DNA of 64,000 bases from Burkholderia latens (GCF_902499045.1 NZ_CABVPL010000022.1:38905-102904); one strand, 5' to 3'; positions 8,573 to 18,568 are shown, numbered from the stretch's first letter. Program-made: numbers and translations. The notes: generated by a model not told the origin, from the sequence alone.

Positions 8573-8894
8573 GGCGCCTCCTTCCTTCAATTGACGCAGC
8601 AAACGCCTCCATTATCCCAGCGTCGCGCGTCAAATTGATGAAAAAGGGGCTGACCGCCCGGCCGAAGCGGAACCCGGGCAGCACGCTCGCCACACCGGAT
8701 TCGCGGAAATATCGGCGGCAGCGGACGCCTGCGTGCCGTTCGGCCGAGCCCGATCGCGTACGCGCATGCGCCGCTGAAAACGGCAACGCAAGCGCGCGAT
8801 GCCGCCGCACGATGAAAAATGCCGGGCATGCGCCCGGCATCGATCGCCTTTCGCACGACCGCCTCGGTCGCGGTCGCGCATCGGGCCTGTCGCG
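8573..8894. other. Intergenic region between ppk2 and ggt
   Basis: About 320 bp hold the ppk2 promoter (near 8611) and the terminator of ggt (8815-8841). I see no gene in it; the frames crossing it are Arg-rich shadows. Confidence 0.7.
8815..8841 (-). terminator. Rho-independent terminator of ggt
   Basis: The stem ATGCCGGGC / GCCCGGCAT with a very short loop is followed on the minus strand by TTTTT (seen as AAAAA on the plus strand at 8815-8819). It lies 55 bp past the ggt stop codon. Confidence 0.85.
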
Positions 8895-10616
8895 TCAGCG
8901 GATAATCCGCGTGACCCCGCGCCCGCGCGGATCGGCCATCGCCTCCGGCGTCCTGCCGTCGATCTTGATCACCTGGATGTCGCCGCTGAAGTCCTGCCCC
9001 TTCAGCGTATAGCCGCGCGCCTCCAGCTGCTTCGCGAGCTCGCCTTCGATCGGGTGGTACGGCTCCCAGAAGATCGTGTTCGGCGGCAGCAGCTGATGGT
9101 GGAACCGCATCGCACCGACGGCCTCCTTCAACGGCATCTTGAAGTCGTAGATGTTGTTGATCACCTGGAAGATCGACGTGAAGATCCGCGAGCCGCCCGG
9201 CGTGCCGATCACGAGCGACACCTTGCCGTCTTTCGTCATGATCGTCGGCGACATCGACGACAACGGGCGCTTCTTCGGCTCGATCGCGTTCGCGTCGCTG
9301 CCGACCACGCCGAACATGTTCGCGACGCCCGGCTTCGCGGAAAAGTCGTCCATCTCGTCGTTCAGCACGATCCCGGTGCCGTCGGCGATCACGCCGGAAC
9401 CGAAATAGCCGTTGATCGTGTACGTGTTCGACACCGCATTGCCCCATTTGTCGACGACGGAGAAGTGCGTCGTCTCCGCTTTCTCCGGCATCGACGTGCC
9501 GAGGCCCGGCTGCACGCTCTTCGTATCCGACGGCTCCTTCGGATTGACTTCGGCCGCGCGCTTCGCGATATACGCATCGTCGGTCAGTTGCGCGACCGGC
9601 ACCTTGTAGAAGTCGGGATCGCCGAGATATTGCGCACGATCGGCGAACACGCGCTTCTCGATTTCCGCGACGAGATGGATGTACTGCGGGGAGTTGAGCG
9701 GCACACCGTCGAAGTCCTTCTTCAGGTCGGCCTTCATCTTCAGCAGCTGCACGAGGCCGATGCCGCCCGAACTCGGCGGCGGCGCGGTGATCACGTCGTA
9801 ACCGTTCCACTTCGCCTGCACCGGCTCGCGCCAGACCGCGCGATACTGCGCGAGATCCTCGGTCGTGATCAGCCCGTTCCCGTCGCCCGTCTTCATCGAC
9901 GCGGCGATCAGCTCGGCCGTCTTGCCCTTGTAGAACCCTTCGGCGCCGTTGTTCGCGATGCGCGTCAGCACGTCGGCGAGATCGGGCTGCTTGAAGTTCG
10001 CGCCGGCCTTCAGCCCGGAGAAGTACTTGTCGAAGTTCGTCTTGCCGCCGAACTCCTTCGATGCGTCGACACCGCGCTGCGCCAGTTGCTCGTCGACGAC
10101 GAAGCCGTCGCGCGCATAGTGGATCGCCGGCGCGAGAACCTGCTTCCACTTGAGCTTGCCGAAGCGTTTCTGCGCTTCCCACATGCCCGCGACCGTGCCC
10201 GGCACACCGGCCGCACGCGGCCCGTACAGGCTCATGCCCTTGACGACGTTGCCGTCCTTGTCGAGGTACATGTCCTTCGTCGCGGCGAGCGGCGCGCGCT
10301 CGCGATAGTCGATGAAGTACGGCTTGCCGTCCTTGTAAATCGTCATGAAGCCCCCGCCGCCGATGTTGCCGGCCTCCGGGTACGTGACGGCGAGCGTGAA
10401 CGCGATCGCGACGGCCGCGTCGATCGCGTTGCCGCCTTGCTTGAAGATCCGCTCCGCGGCGTCCGCGCTGTACTTGTCGGCCACCGCGACCGCGGAGCTC
10501 GTCAGGACGGCCGGCTGCGGCCCCTTTGCATGCGCGGGCGCGTTCGGCAGAAAACCGAGGCCGGCTGCCATGGCGAGCACGGCAGCGGATGTTTTGAAGC
10601 GATTCAGCGTAGTCAT
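8895..10616 (-). CDS. ggt: Gamma-glutamyltransferase (periplasmic)
   Basis: This 573-residue precursor hydrolyses or transfers the gamma-glutamyl group of glutathione and related amides in the periplasm. It has a signal peptide ending APAHA (cleavage near residue 30). It matures by autocleavage before Thr382 in the motif ETTHFSVVDKWGNA, which makes that Thr the N-terminal nucleophile of the small subunit. Downstream family blocks MDDFSAKPG and PLSSMSPTI are present. Length matches E. coli GGT (580). The start at 10616 is chosen because GGGGGA precedes it and a signal peptide follows; the longer frame upstream is not plausible. The gene is monocistronic, with its own terminator. Confidence 0.96.
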   Translation of the reverse strand: MTTLNRFKTSAAVLAMAAGLGFLPNAPAHAKGPQPAVLTSSAVAVADKYSADAAERIFKQGGNAIDAAVAIAFTLAVTYPEAGNIGGGGFMTIYKDGKPYFIDYRERAPLAATKDMYLDKDGNVVKGMSLYGPRAAGVPGTVAGMWEAQKRFGKLKWKQVLAPAIHYARDGFVVDEQLAQRGVDASKEFGGKTNFDKYFSGLKAGANFKQPDLADVLTRIANNGAEGFYKGKTAELIAASMKTGDGNGLITTEDLAQYRAVWREPVQAKWNGYDVITAPPPSSGGIGLVQLLKMKADLKKDFDGVPLNSPQYIHLVAEIEKRVFADRAQYLGDPDFYKVPVAQLTDDAYIAKRAAEVNPKEPSDTKSVQPGLGTSMPEKAETTHFSVVDKWGNAVSNTYTINGYFGSGVIADGTGIVLNDEMDDFSAKPGVANMFGVVGSDANAIEPKKRPLSSMSPTIMTKDGKVSLVIGTPGGSRIFTSIFQVINNIYDFKMPLKEAVGAMRFHHQLLPPNTIFWEPYHPIEGELAKQLEARGYTLKGQDFSGDIQVIKIDGRTPEAMADPRGRGVTRIIR

Positions 10617-11013
10617 TGCATGTCCCCCATGTGGATCTCCTTCAGGCAGGCAAGGCACCCGATGCGCTTGTGGCCGCTGGCGCGCAGATGGCCACGTGCG
10701 GACTCGTAGTATAGGAGGACAAAAGGGGTCGAACACGCTGCACGTGACGAAACCGTCCGAATCGCGGGCGGACGGCCACAGCCGAATGGAGTCGATCGCG
10801 CACTTCGGTCGAAATTTGCATGCCTCGCCGGGCCTCCGGCGAGGCAAAAAGAACCGAAAGTTGCAAAGCGCGGTGACAGTCCCTCCGCGCATGCAAAAAA
10901 CTGTTACGGGGCGGCCCACCGGGCCGGCCGATCTGAGAAGATAGCGCCCCGCTTTCGCGCCGCATCATCCGTTTTCGTTCTCGCGGCACTCACGTTTGTT
11001 CGTCTCGCTTCCT
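10617..11013. promoter_or_regulatory. Divergent intergenic region, ggt / YdjM-like gene
   Basis: Nearly 400 bp with no convincing gene. It must hold both divergent promoters. Its most striking element is the perfect 11-bp-stem hairpin at 10821-10846. Confidence 0.6.
10821..10846. other. Perfect hairpin, 11-bp stem and 4-nt loop
   Basis: TGCCTCGCCGG pairs exactly with CCGGCGAGGCA around a GCCT loop. It is about 205 bp upstream of the ggt start and 168 bp upstream of the gene at 11014. No T-run follows on either strand, so it is not a standard terminator; a leader structure or protein-binding palindrome is possible. Confidence 0.6.
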
Positions 11014-11538
11014 ATGGCATCACACAATGCGCATCACGCGTCCGGCTTCGCGGCCGGCGTCGCTGCCGCCGTTCTCGTCGCACAAACCGGCTCGACCGGC
11101 CCCTGGCATGCGGGCTTGCTCGCCGCGTTCGTCGCCGGGGTCGCGGGCGGCACTGCGCCCGACTGGCTCGAAGTCGCGTGGTGGACCCGCAAGCGCCGCC
11201 TGTGGATCACGCACCGCACGGTCACGCATTGGGGCATCGGCTGGATCGCGCTGCTCGCGCTCGGATGGCACGGGCTCACGCATCATCCGCATTCGCTGTG
11301 GGCCGCGCCGCTGTTCGGCTTCGCGTGCGGCGGCGTGATGCACCTGCTGGCGGATTGGCCGAATCCGCTCGGCGTGCCGTGGATCTGGCGGCGCCACTCG
11401 CTGAACCTGTGGAACAGCGGACATTGCGACCTGATCATCGTGGCCGCCGCATGGGGCGGCACGCTGTGGCTCGCGCAATCGCTGTGGACGCACGCGCCGT
11501 TCGTCGAACACTGGCTCGGCTGGCTGCACCGCGTGTAG
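11014..11538 (+). CDS. YdjM/LexA-regulated-like membrane-bound metal-dependent hydrolase family protein
   Basis: This 174-residue inner-membrane protein has about four membrane segments. Conserved polar groups face the membrane interface: TAPDWLE near 45, THRTVTHW near 66-73 and HLLADWPNPLG near 108. This Asp/His pattern matches the YdjM family (PF04307), proposed to be metal-dependent hydrolases but without a proven reaction. The ATG at 11014 is preferred to TTG at 10996, as it starts the conserved part. In E. coli ydjM is SOS-controlled; I see no LexA box here. It is followed by 240 bp before lhr with no clear terminator. Confidence 0.75.
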   Translation: MASHNAHHASGFAAGVAAAVLVAQTGSTGPWHAGLLAAFVAGVAGGTAPDWLEVAWWTRKRRLWITHRTVTHWGIGWIALLALGWHGLTHHPHSLWAAPLFGFACGGVMHLLADWPNPLGVPWIWRRHSLNLWNSGHCDLIIVAAAWGGTLWLAQSLWTHAPFVEHWLGWLHRV

Positions 11539-11778
11539 TCGCGTATCAGGCCGCGCGGGCCGCGGTCCATGTCGAACACGCGTGCCCCTCCTCCCCGGTT
11601 CCGCACGCTGCGCCGGCGGCAACCGTCCGCACGCACGCCTATTGAAACGGTGGCACGGCGCCTCATCTGATCCCCGAACGCGCGCCCCACGCGCGGTGCC
11701 CGGCACGCGCCCGCGACGTCTGGCACACTGACGATTCGCGCGATCGCGCGCACGCTCGCACCCCATTTCAACGCTCCG

Positions 11779-14700
11779 ATGGACGTCACCGCCACCCGCC
11801 CCACCCACGCGCTCGACGTGTTCCATCCGGCCGTCGCCGCATGGTTCCGCCGCACGTTCGCCGCACCGACCGGCGCGCAGGCGCTCGCGTGGCCGCACAT
11901 CAAGGCCGGCCGCTCGACGCTCGTCGCCGCGCCGACCGGCTCCGGCAAGACGCTCACCGCGTTCCTGTGTGCGCTCGACGATCTGGTGCGCGACGCGCTC
12001 GCGCACGACGGCGCGCTGCCCGACGCGACACTCGTCGTCTACGTATCGCCGCTGAAGGCGTTGTCGAACGACATCCACGTGAACCTCGACGCGCCGCTCG
12101 CCGGCATCGCCGCATCGCTCGCGCAGTTCGGCCTGCCGGTGCCGGCGATCCGCACCGCCGTGCGCACCGGCGACACGACGCAGGCCGAACGCGCGGCGCT
12201 GCGCAAGCGCGCGCCGCACATTCTCGTGACGACGCCGGAGTCGCTGTACGTGCTGCTGTCGTCGACGTCGGGACGGCAAATGCTGTCGAGCGTGCGCTCG
12301 GTGATCGTCGACGAGATCCATGCGCTCGCGTCGTCGAAGCGCGGCAGCCATCTCGCGCTGTCGCTCGAACGGCTCGACGCGCTGACGGGCCGCGCGTTGC
12401 CGCGCATCGGGTTGTCGGCCACGCAAAAGCCGATCGGCGCGGTCGCGCGCTTCCTGGTCGGCGGCCCGCCCGACGCGCCGCGCGACTGCACGATCGTCGA
12501 CACCGGCCATACGCGCGAACGCGACCTCGCGCTCGAACTGCCGAACGTGCCGCTCGAACCCGTGATGGCGACCGACGTGTGGGAACAGGTGTACGACCGG
12601 ATCGCGGCGCTCGCCGCCGCGCATCGCACGACGCTCGTGTTCGTGAACACGCGGCGCACCGCGGAGCGCATGGCGCGCCATCTCGCCGACCGTCTCGGCA
12701 AGGACGCGATCGCCGCGCACCACGGCAGCCTCGCGAAAGAGCATCGCTTCGACGCGGAGCAGCGGCTCAAGCGCGGCGAGCTGAAGCTGCTCGTCGCGAC
12801 CGCGTCGCTCGAACTCGGCATCGACATCGGCGACGTCGATCTCGTGTGCCAGGTCGGCTCGCCGCGCGGGATCGCGCCGTTCCTGCAACGCGTCGGCCGC
12901 TCGGGACACCACGTCGGCGGCGTGCCGAAGGGCCGGCTGTTCCCGCTGTCGCGCGACGAGCTGGTCGAATGCGCGGCGCTGCTCGACTGCGTGCAGCGCG
13001 GAGAACTCGACGCATTGCGGATTCCCGAAGCGCCGCTCGACGTGCTCGCGCAGCAGATCGTCGCCGAAGTCGCGTGCGCGGAATGGCAGGAGGATGCGCT
13101 TTACGCGAGTTTCACGCGCGCGGCGCCGTATGCGCGCCTGCCGCGCGAACGCTTCGACGACGTGATGAAGATGCTCGCCGAAGGCTTCACGAGCCGCCGC
13201 GGCGTGCGCGGCGCGTACCTGCATCGCGACGTGGTCGGCGGCACGGTGCGCGGGCGCCGCAACGCGATGATGACCGCGACGACGTCGGGCGGCACGATCC
13301 CCGACATGGCCGACTACGCAGTGCTGCTCGAACCGCAGGGCATCCAGGTCGGCACCGTCAACGAGGATTTCGCGGTCGAGAGCCTGGCCGGCGACGTGTT
13401 CCAGCTCGGCAACCAGTCGTACCGGATCATTCGCGTGGAAACGGGCCGCGTGCGGGTCGAGGATGCGCAGGGCCAGTCGCCGGGCATTCCGTTCTGGCTC
13501 GGCGAGGGGCTCGGGCGCAGCGACGAGTTGTCGGCGGCGGTCGGCCGGCTGCGTGCGCGGCTCGACGCGCTGTTCGCCGAGGGCGACCGGCAAACCGAGG
13601 CCGGCCGCACCGCGCGCCCGAGCGGCGCTGCTGCCGGGAAGCCCGCCGCGCACGGCAACGCGCGAAAGGCATCGGCCGAAGCCGACGCGTTGGCCGACTC
13701 GCGCGACGACACTTCCGACGCCGCCTGCGCCGCGTCCCGCCCCGCCGAAAGCCGGCTCGCGCCGGCGCTGCGCTGGCTCGTCGACGAACTCCGCCTGTCA
13801 CCCGACGCAGCCCGCCAGATCGCCGAGTATCTGGCGCGCACGCGGGCCGCGCTCGGCGCATTGCCGACGCAGGACACGCTCGTGATGGAGCGTTTCTTCG
13901 ACGAATCGGGCGGCACGCAACTCGTGATCCATTCGCCGTTCGGCAGCCGCATCAACCGCGCGTGGGGGCTCGCACTGCGCAAACGCTTCTGCCGCAGCTT
14001 CAACTTCGAGCTGCAGGCCGCCGCGACCGACGACGCGATCATTCTGTCGCTGTCGCTCGCGCACAGCTTCGCGCTCGACGAAGTGTGGCGCTACCTGCGC
14101 TCCGCCACAGCCGAGCACGTGCTCGTTCAGGCGCTGCTCGACGCACCGATGTTCGGCGTGCGCTGGCGCTGGAACGCGACGACCGCGCTTGCGCTGCCGC
14201 GCTTCACCGGCGGCCGGCGCACTGCGCCGCAACTGCAGCGGATGAAGAGCGACGACCTGCTCGCGACCGTGTTCCCGGATCAGGTCGCTTGCCTGGAAAA
14301 CATCGTCGGCGAACGCGAGATCCCGCACCATCCGCTCGTCGAACAGACGCTCGACGATTGCCTGCACGACGCGATGGACACCGACGGCTGGCTCGCGCTG
14401 CTGCGCCGCATCGAAAGCGGCGCGATCGAACTGATCGCGCGCGACCTGCCCGCGCCGTCGCCGCTCGCGGCCGAGATCCTGAACGCGAAACCGTATGCGT
14501 TCCTCGACGACGCACCGCTCGAAGAGCGCCGCACGCAAGCTGTGCAGTCGCGTCGCTGGAGCGATCCCGAATCGGCCGACGATCTCGGTGCGCTCGACGC
14601 CGATGCGATCGACGCGGTGCGCGACGAAGCGTGGCCGCTGGTACGCGATGCAGACGAAATGCACGACGCGCTGCTGACGCTCGCGTGTATCGCCGATAAC

Positions 14701-16311
14701 GAAGCGCACGAGCATGAAGGCTGGCCCGAGTGGCTCGCACAACTGGCGCAACGCCGCCGGGCGACGCGACTCGTCACGCCGGACGGCGCCGCGCTGTGGG
14801 TGCCGGTCGAACGGCTGCTCTGCATGCGCGCGCTGCATCCCGATGCACGGGTCGCGCCCGTGCTCAAAGTGCCGCCCGCGTGCGCGCAGCCTTGGGAGCC
14901 CGACGCCGCGCTCGTCGACGTGATCCGCGCGCGGCTCACCGGTTTCGGGCCGCTGACGGCCGACGCCATCGCGCGGCCGCTCGGCCTTCCGCCCGCGGCG
15001 ACCGCGGCCGCGCTCGCGGCGCTGGAGCGCGAAGGCTACGTGATGCGCGGCCGCTTCACGCCCGGCGCGACGACCGACGAATGGTGCGAACGCCACCTGC
15101 TCGCGCGCATTCATCGCTATACGGTCAAGCGGCTGCGCCGCGAGATCGAACCGGTGGAACGCGCCGATTTCATGCGCTTCCTGTTCCACTGGCAGCATCT
15201 GACGCCCGACACGCGCGGCACCGGCCGCGACGCGCTCGCGGCCGTGGTCGAACAGCTCGAAGGCTACGAAGCCGCGGCGGGCGCATGGGAGGACGCGCTG
15301 CTGCCCGCGCGCCTGACCGATTACACGGCCGGCGGCCTCGACGAACTGTGCCGCTCGGGCAAGCTCGTGTGGACCCGCATCGGCGCACCCACGCGCGCGG
15401 CCGGCACACCCGTGAAGACGACGCCGATCGTGCTGCTGCCGCGCCGGCACCTCGGCGCCTGGCAGGCGCTGCGCGATCCGGACGCGCAGCCGGCGCTGTC
15501 GCCCCGCGCGACGCAGGTGCGCGATGCGCTCGCCACGCACGGCGCGATGTTCTTCGATGCGCTGCTCGATGACCTGCACATGCTCCCCGTCGAACTCGAA
15601 CAGGCGCTCGGCGAACTCGTGTCGGCCGGCCTCGTCAATGCGGACAGCTTCGCCGGACTGCGCGCGCTGCTGAAGCCGGCGGTCAAGCGCAGCCCGACGT
15701 ACGCGCCGCGCACGCGGCGCGGCGGCGCACTGATCGGCGGAATGGATGACGCAGGCCGCTGGGCGCTGGTGCAACGTGTGCCGGCACCGAACGGCGCGCC
15801 GGCACAAATCCAGACGCAGACATCGACACCGAAGCGCGGTGCGCCTGCCACCGATCCGGACGCGCTCGAACACATCGTATGGACCTTGCTGCGCCGCTAT
15901 GGCGTCGTGTTCTGGCGGCTGCTCGAACGCGAAGCCGACTGGCTGCCGAGCTGGCGCGAACTCGTGCGTGTGCTGCAGCGCCTCGAAGCCCGCGGCGAGA
16001 TTCGCGGCGGCCGCTTCGTCGCGGGGCTTGCAGGCGAGCAATTTGCGTTGCCGGAGGCCATCCCGATCCTGCGCGAGCTGCGCCGCCAGCCGGGCGACGG
16101 TCAATACGTGTGCGTGACGGGCGCCGATCCGCTGAACCTCGCCGGCACGCTGCTGCCCGGCGACAAGGTGCCCGCGCTGGCCGGCAACCGCGTGCTGTTC
16201 CGCGACGGCGTGCCCGTCGCGTCCCTCGTGTCGGGCACGTTCCGCTACGCGCCCGACCTGCCGCCCGCGGCGCGCGAGGAGGCGCGTCTGCGGCTCGCGC
16301 GCCGCCACTGA
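11779..16311 (+). CDS. lhr: Large ATP-dependent helicase Lhr
   Basis: This 1510-residue superfamily 2 helicase matches Lhr (E. coli 1538). Helicase motif I APTGSGKT is at residues 51-58, the Walker B DEIH at 177-180, and motif VI QRVGRSGHH near 372-380. These are followed by the winged-helix and long Lhr C-terminal extension. Lhr translocates 3'-5' on single-stranded DNA and acts in repair or replication stress; its full role is unsettled. A 60-residue Ala/Arg/Asp-rich insertion (about 610-675) looks like a flexible linker specific to this lineage. The gene appears monocistronic. SD complementarity before ATG 11779 is weak. Confidence 0.96.
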   Translation: MDVTATRPTHALDVFHPAVAAWFRRTFAAPTGAQALAWPHIKAGRSTLVAAPTGSGKTLTAFLCALDDLVRDALAHDGALPDATLVVYVSPLKALSNDIHVNLDAPLAGIAASLAQFGLPVPAIRTAVRTGDTTQAERAALRKRAPHILVTTPESLYVLLSSTSGRQMLSSVRSVIVDEIHALASSKRGSHLALSLERLDALTGRALPRIGLSATQKPIGAVARFLVGGPPDAPRDCTIVDTGHTRERDLALELPNVPLEPVMATDVWEQVYDRIAALAAAHRTTLVFVNTRRTAERMARHLADRLGKDAIAAHHGSLAKEHRFDAEQRLKRGELKLLVATASLELGIDIGDVDLVCQVGSPRGIAPFLQRVGRSGHHVGGVPKGRLFPLSRDELVECAALLDCVQRGELDALRIPEAPLDVLAQQIVAEVACAEWQEDALYASFTRAAPYARLPRERFDDVMKMLAEGFTSRRGVRGAYLHRDVVGGTVRGRRNAMMTATTSGGTIPDMADYAVLLEPQGIQVGTVNEDFAVESLAGDVFQLGNQSYRIIRVETGRVRVEDAQGQSPGIPFWLGEGLGRSDELSAAVGRLRARLDALFAEGDRQTEAGRTARPSGAAAGKPAAHGNARKASAEADALADSRDDTSDAACAASRPAESRLAPALRWLVDELRLSPDAARQIAEYLARTRAALGALPTQDTLVMERFFDESGGTQLVIHSPFGSRINRAWGLALRKRFCRSFNFELQAAATDDAIILSLSLAHSFALDEVWRYLRSATAEHVLVQALLDAPMFGVRWRWNATTALALPRFTGGRRTAPQLQRMKSDDLLATVFPDQVACLENIVGEREIPHHPLVEQTLDDCLHDAMDTDGWLALLRRIESGAIELIARDLPAPSPLAAEILNAKPYAFLDDAPLEERRTQAVQSRRWSDPESADDLGALDADAIDAVRDEAWPLVRDADEMHDALLTLACIADNEAHEHEGWPEWLAQLAQRRRATRLVTPDGAALWVPVERLLCMRALHPDARVAPVLKVPPACAQPWEPDAALVDVIRARLTGFGPLTADAIARPLGLPPAATAAALAALEREGYVMRGRFTPGATTDEWCERHLLARIHRYTVKRLRREIEPVERADFMRFLFHWQHLTPDTRGTGRDALAAVVEQLEGYEAAAGAWEDALLPARLTDYTAGGLDELCRSGKLVWTRIGAPTRAAGTPVKTTPIVLLPRRHLGAWQALRDPDAQPALSPRATQVRDALATHGAMFFDALLDDLHMLPVELEQALGELVSAGLVNADSFAGLRALLKPAVKRSPTYAPRTRRGGALIGGMDDAGRWALVQRVPAPNGAPAQIQTQTSTPKRGAPATDPDALEHIVWTLLRRYGVVFWRLLEREADWLPSWRELVRVLQRLEARGEIRGGRFVAGLAGEQFALPEAIPILRELRRQPGDGQYVCVTGADPLNLAGTLLPGDKVPALAGNRVLFRDGVPVASLVSGTFRYAPDLPPAAREEARLRLARRH

Positions 16312-16460
16312 AATTGCCGGGATTCCTGACACAGGCTGACATCCGGCGCCGCGCGGACTACTGAACGCCGCGCGGCATCGCCACACGCGTTCGGGTAGCA
16401 TCGAACGATTCATCGCGCACACGACCGCGCGCAGAACGAGCATTCCGGAGACTGTCTTCC

Positions 16461-17735
16461 ATGCCCTCGCATGCCGATTCGCCCGCCGTTCACCGCGCGG
16501 GCTCGCTGACGATTTTCCAGGGCGCCGCGCTGTATATCGGCGCGGTGCTCGGCACCGGTGTCATTGCATTGCCCGCGCTCGCGGCCGAGGTCGCGGGCCC
16601 CGCTTCGCTGCTCGCATGGGCCGCGCTCGTCGTACTGTCGGGGCCGCTCGCGGCGACCTTCGCCGCACTCGGCGCCCGCTATCCGGACGCAGGCGGCGTA
16701 TCGACGTATGCGCGGCGCGCGTTCGGACCGAAGGCCGCGGCAATCGTAGGCTGGTGCTTCTATTTCGCGGTGCCGGCCGGCGCGCCGGCGGCGGCGATGT
16801 TCGGCGGCGCGTACGTGGCGGCCGTCACCGGCGGCGGCCATGTCACCGTGATCGTCACAGCCGCCGCGCTGATCGCCACGGTGTCGGCCGCGAACGCGTT
16901 CGGCGTCACGGTGTCGGGCCGCATGCAGCTCGTGTTGTCGGCGCTGCTCGTCACGCTGCTGCTCGCGGCCGTGTTCGCATCCGCGCCGCATGCGCGCACC
17001 GCGAACCTGCATCCGTTCGCGCCGCATGGCTGGCTCGCGGTCGGCCAGGCCGCCGCGCTGCTCGTGTGGAGCTTCGCGGGCTGGGAAGCGATCACGCATC
17101 TTGCCGCCGAATTCCGCCGGCCGGCGCACGACATGCCGCGCTCGGCCGGCATCGCGGTCGTGGTCGTCGGATTTCTGTATCTGTCGGTGGCGGCCGCGAG
17201 CGTGATGGTGCTCGGGCCGTCGGCCGGCGCATCGGGCGCGCCGCTCGCGGAACTGATCGCCGGCGGCATCGGCGGCAACGCGCAGGTGCTGGCGGCCGCG
17301 GCCGCGCTGCTGCTTACGCTGGGCACGATGAACGCGTATTTCGCGGGCGCGGCCAAGCTCGGCGCGGCGCTCGGGCGCGACGGCGCGTTGCCCGCGTGGC
17401 TTGCACAAGGCAGCCAGGTCGGCGGCGTGCCGCGGCGCAGCCTCGGCGTGATCGCGCTGCTCGCAGCCGTCGCGCTCGCTGCAACCACGCTGTCGGACGT
17501 CGGGCCGAAACCGCTCGTGCTCGTGACGTCCGGATGCTTCGTGATGGTGTACGGGCTCGGCGCGGCCGCCGCGCTGAAACTGCTGCCGCGCGGCAGCATC
17601 GCGTATCGCTGCGCGTGGATTTCGCTGGTCGCCGTCGCCGGGCTGTTCCTGACGACGGGCTGGTATATCGTGTGCCCGCTGCTGCTCGCGGGCGGTGCGC
17701 TGGTTTATCTGCGGATGGCCGGACCGCGCGCATGA
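16461..17735 (+). CDS. APC-superfamily amino-acid exporter, YjeH-like
   Basis: This 424-residue membrane protein has about 12 transmembrane segments and the APC-family N-terminal glycine motif (LGTGVIALPALAAEVAG, near residues 32-48). A FAGWEAITHLAAEFRRP stretch near residue 210 matches the same place in E. coli YjeH, an exporter of L-methionine and branched-chain amino acids. The length matches YjeH (418). Exporter function is inferred from similarity. It is 149 bp downstream of lhr and converges on the toxin-antitoxin pair. Confidence 0.82.
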   Translation: MPSHADSPAVHRAGSLTIFQGAALYIGAVLGTGVIALPALAAEVAGPASLLAWAALVVLSGPLAATFAALGARYPDAGGVSTYARRAFGPKAAAIVGWCFYFAVPAGAPAAAMFGGAYVAAVTGGGHVTVIVTAAALIATVSAANAFGVTVSGRMQLVLSALLVTLLLAAVFASAPHARTANLHPFAPHGWLAVGQAAALLVWSFAGWEAITHLAAEFRRPAHDMPRSAGIAVVVVGFLYLSVAAASVMVLGPSAGASGAPLAELIAGGIGGNAQVLAAAAALLLTLGTMNAYFAGAAKLGAALGRDGALPAWLAQGSQVGGVPRRSLGVIALLAAVALAATTLSDVGPKPLVLVTSGCFVMVYGLGAAAALKLLPRGSIAYRCAWISLVAVAGLFLTTGWYIVCPLLLAGGALVYLRMAGPRA

Positions 17736-17831
17736 TCGCGTGCCGGCGTTCATGCCGGTGGACCGACGCGCCCGCTCACCGCGATGCGCGGGCCCGTCGG
17801 GAACCGGCCATGCTTTGCGTGGCCGCGCGCG

Positions 17832-18128
17832 TCAGGCCGGCACCAGCTCGAAGCTGAGCCGCTTGCCGAGCGCGGTCGCCGCGCTCGCGAGCGTCGCGAG
17901 CGTGAGGCTCGTGTCGGTTTCGTCGAGCAGCCGGTTCAACGCGGCGCGGCTGGTTTTCATCCGGGCAGCCATCGCGGTTTTCGTGATGTGCTGCGCCTTC
18001 ATTTCCTGACCGATCTGCCACGCGATCACGCGCTTGATCGCGGTGGCGGTGGCCGCCTCGAGATGGCCGTCCTCTTCGAGAAAGGTGTCGAAGTCGCTGC
18101 CGATATGCGGGTTGTTCGTGGTCGTCAT
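17832..18128 (-). CDS. XRE/HigA-like antitoxin
   Basis: This 98-residue protein has a central helix-turn-helix (residues about 48-80, with TKTAMAARMKTSRAALNRLLD) of the XRE type. A C-terminal beta segment is followed by FELVPA. It lies 67 bp downstream of the toxin gene in the same orientation, the toxin-first order of HigBA modules. Its start at 18128 has a GGAG five bases upstream; the longer frame upstream crosses the spacer and is rejected. It should neutralise the toxin and, through its HTH, bind the palindrome at 18571-18588. Confidence 0.88.
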   Translation of the reverse strand: MTTTNNPHIGSDFDTFLEEDGHLEAATATAIKRVIAWQIGQEMKAQHITKTAMAARMKTSRAALNRLLDETDTSLTLATLASAATALGKRLSFELVPA

Positions 18129-18195
18129 GGGTACTCCAATGCAGGTGTGACCGGCCGGCCATCGGCGATGACCCGTGCCGGCGCAACCGGAAAAT

Positions 18196-18555
18196 TCAGA
18201 TGGCGCGAGCAAGCGCTTTCAGCCGCGCGACGCTGACGTCGAGATCGTCGGACGGCGTGGGCTGCGACTGCTTGAAGAACGCGTGCAACAGCACCATCGT
18301 GTTGCCGACCACGGTAAACAGCACACGCGCATTTCGCGTCGGCAACGTCACGCGGATCTCCCACAGATCCTTCGCCATCTTCCGGACCAGCGGCATGCCG
18401 AGCGGCCAGCCCAGTTGAACGGTCTTGATATCTTCGCCGATCGTCCTGCGCTCGATCTGCCCGAGCGCGTCGAGCCATTCGCGCACCGGCTCGTTGCCGC
18501 GCGCCGTGCGGAAGAACCGCACGCCGAGCGTGATCTGAATCTGCTGTCTCACCAT
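18196..18555 (-). CDS. RelE/HigB superfamily toxin (Gp49-like, DUF891)
   Basis: This 119-residue protein resembles the phage-derived Gp49-like toxin family (PF05973): GNEPVREWLDAL near residue 20, LWEIRV near 63 and RVLFTVVGNTMVLLHAFFKQSQ near 76-97. That last block is the core strand-helix with a conserved Lys. Relatives cut mRNA at the ribosome. It precedes the antitoxin gene and starts about 7 nt after a predicted transcription start, so its message may be almost leaderless, which would limit toxin translation. The C-terminal helix after residue 100 is ordinary for the family. Confidence 0.88.
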   Translation of the reverse strand: MVRQQIQITLGVRFFRTARGNEPVREWLDALGQIERRTIGEDIKTVQLGWPLGMPLVRKMAKDLWEIRVTLPTRNARVLFTVVGNTMVLLHAFFKQSQPTPSDDLDVSVARLKALARAI

Positions 18556-18568
18556 CGTCGTGTCATGA

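Noticed and set aside
11539-11778. Possible short gene between the YdjM-like gene and lhr
   Set aside because: The frames there are extensions or shadows of neighbours, without an SD or recognisable composition.
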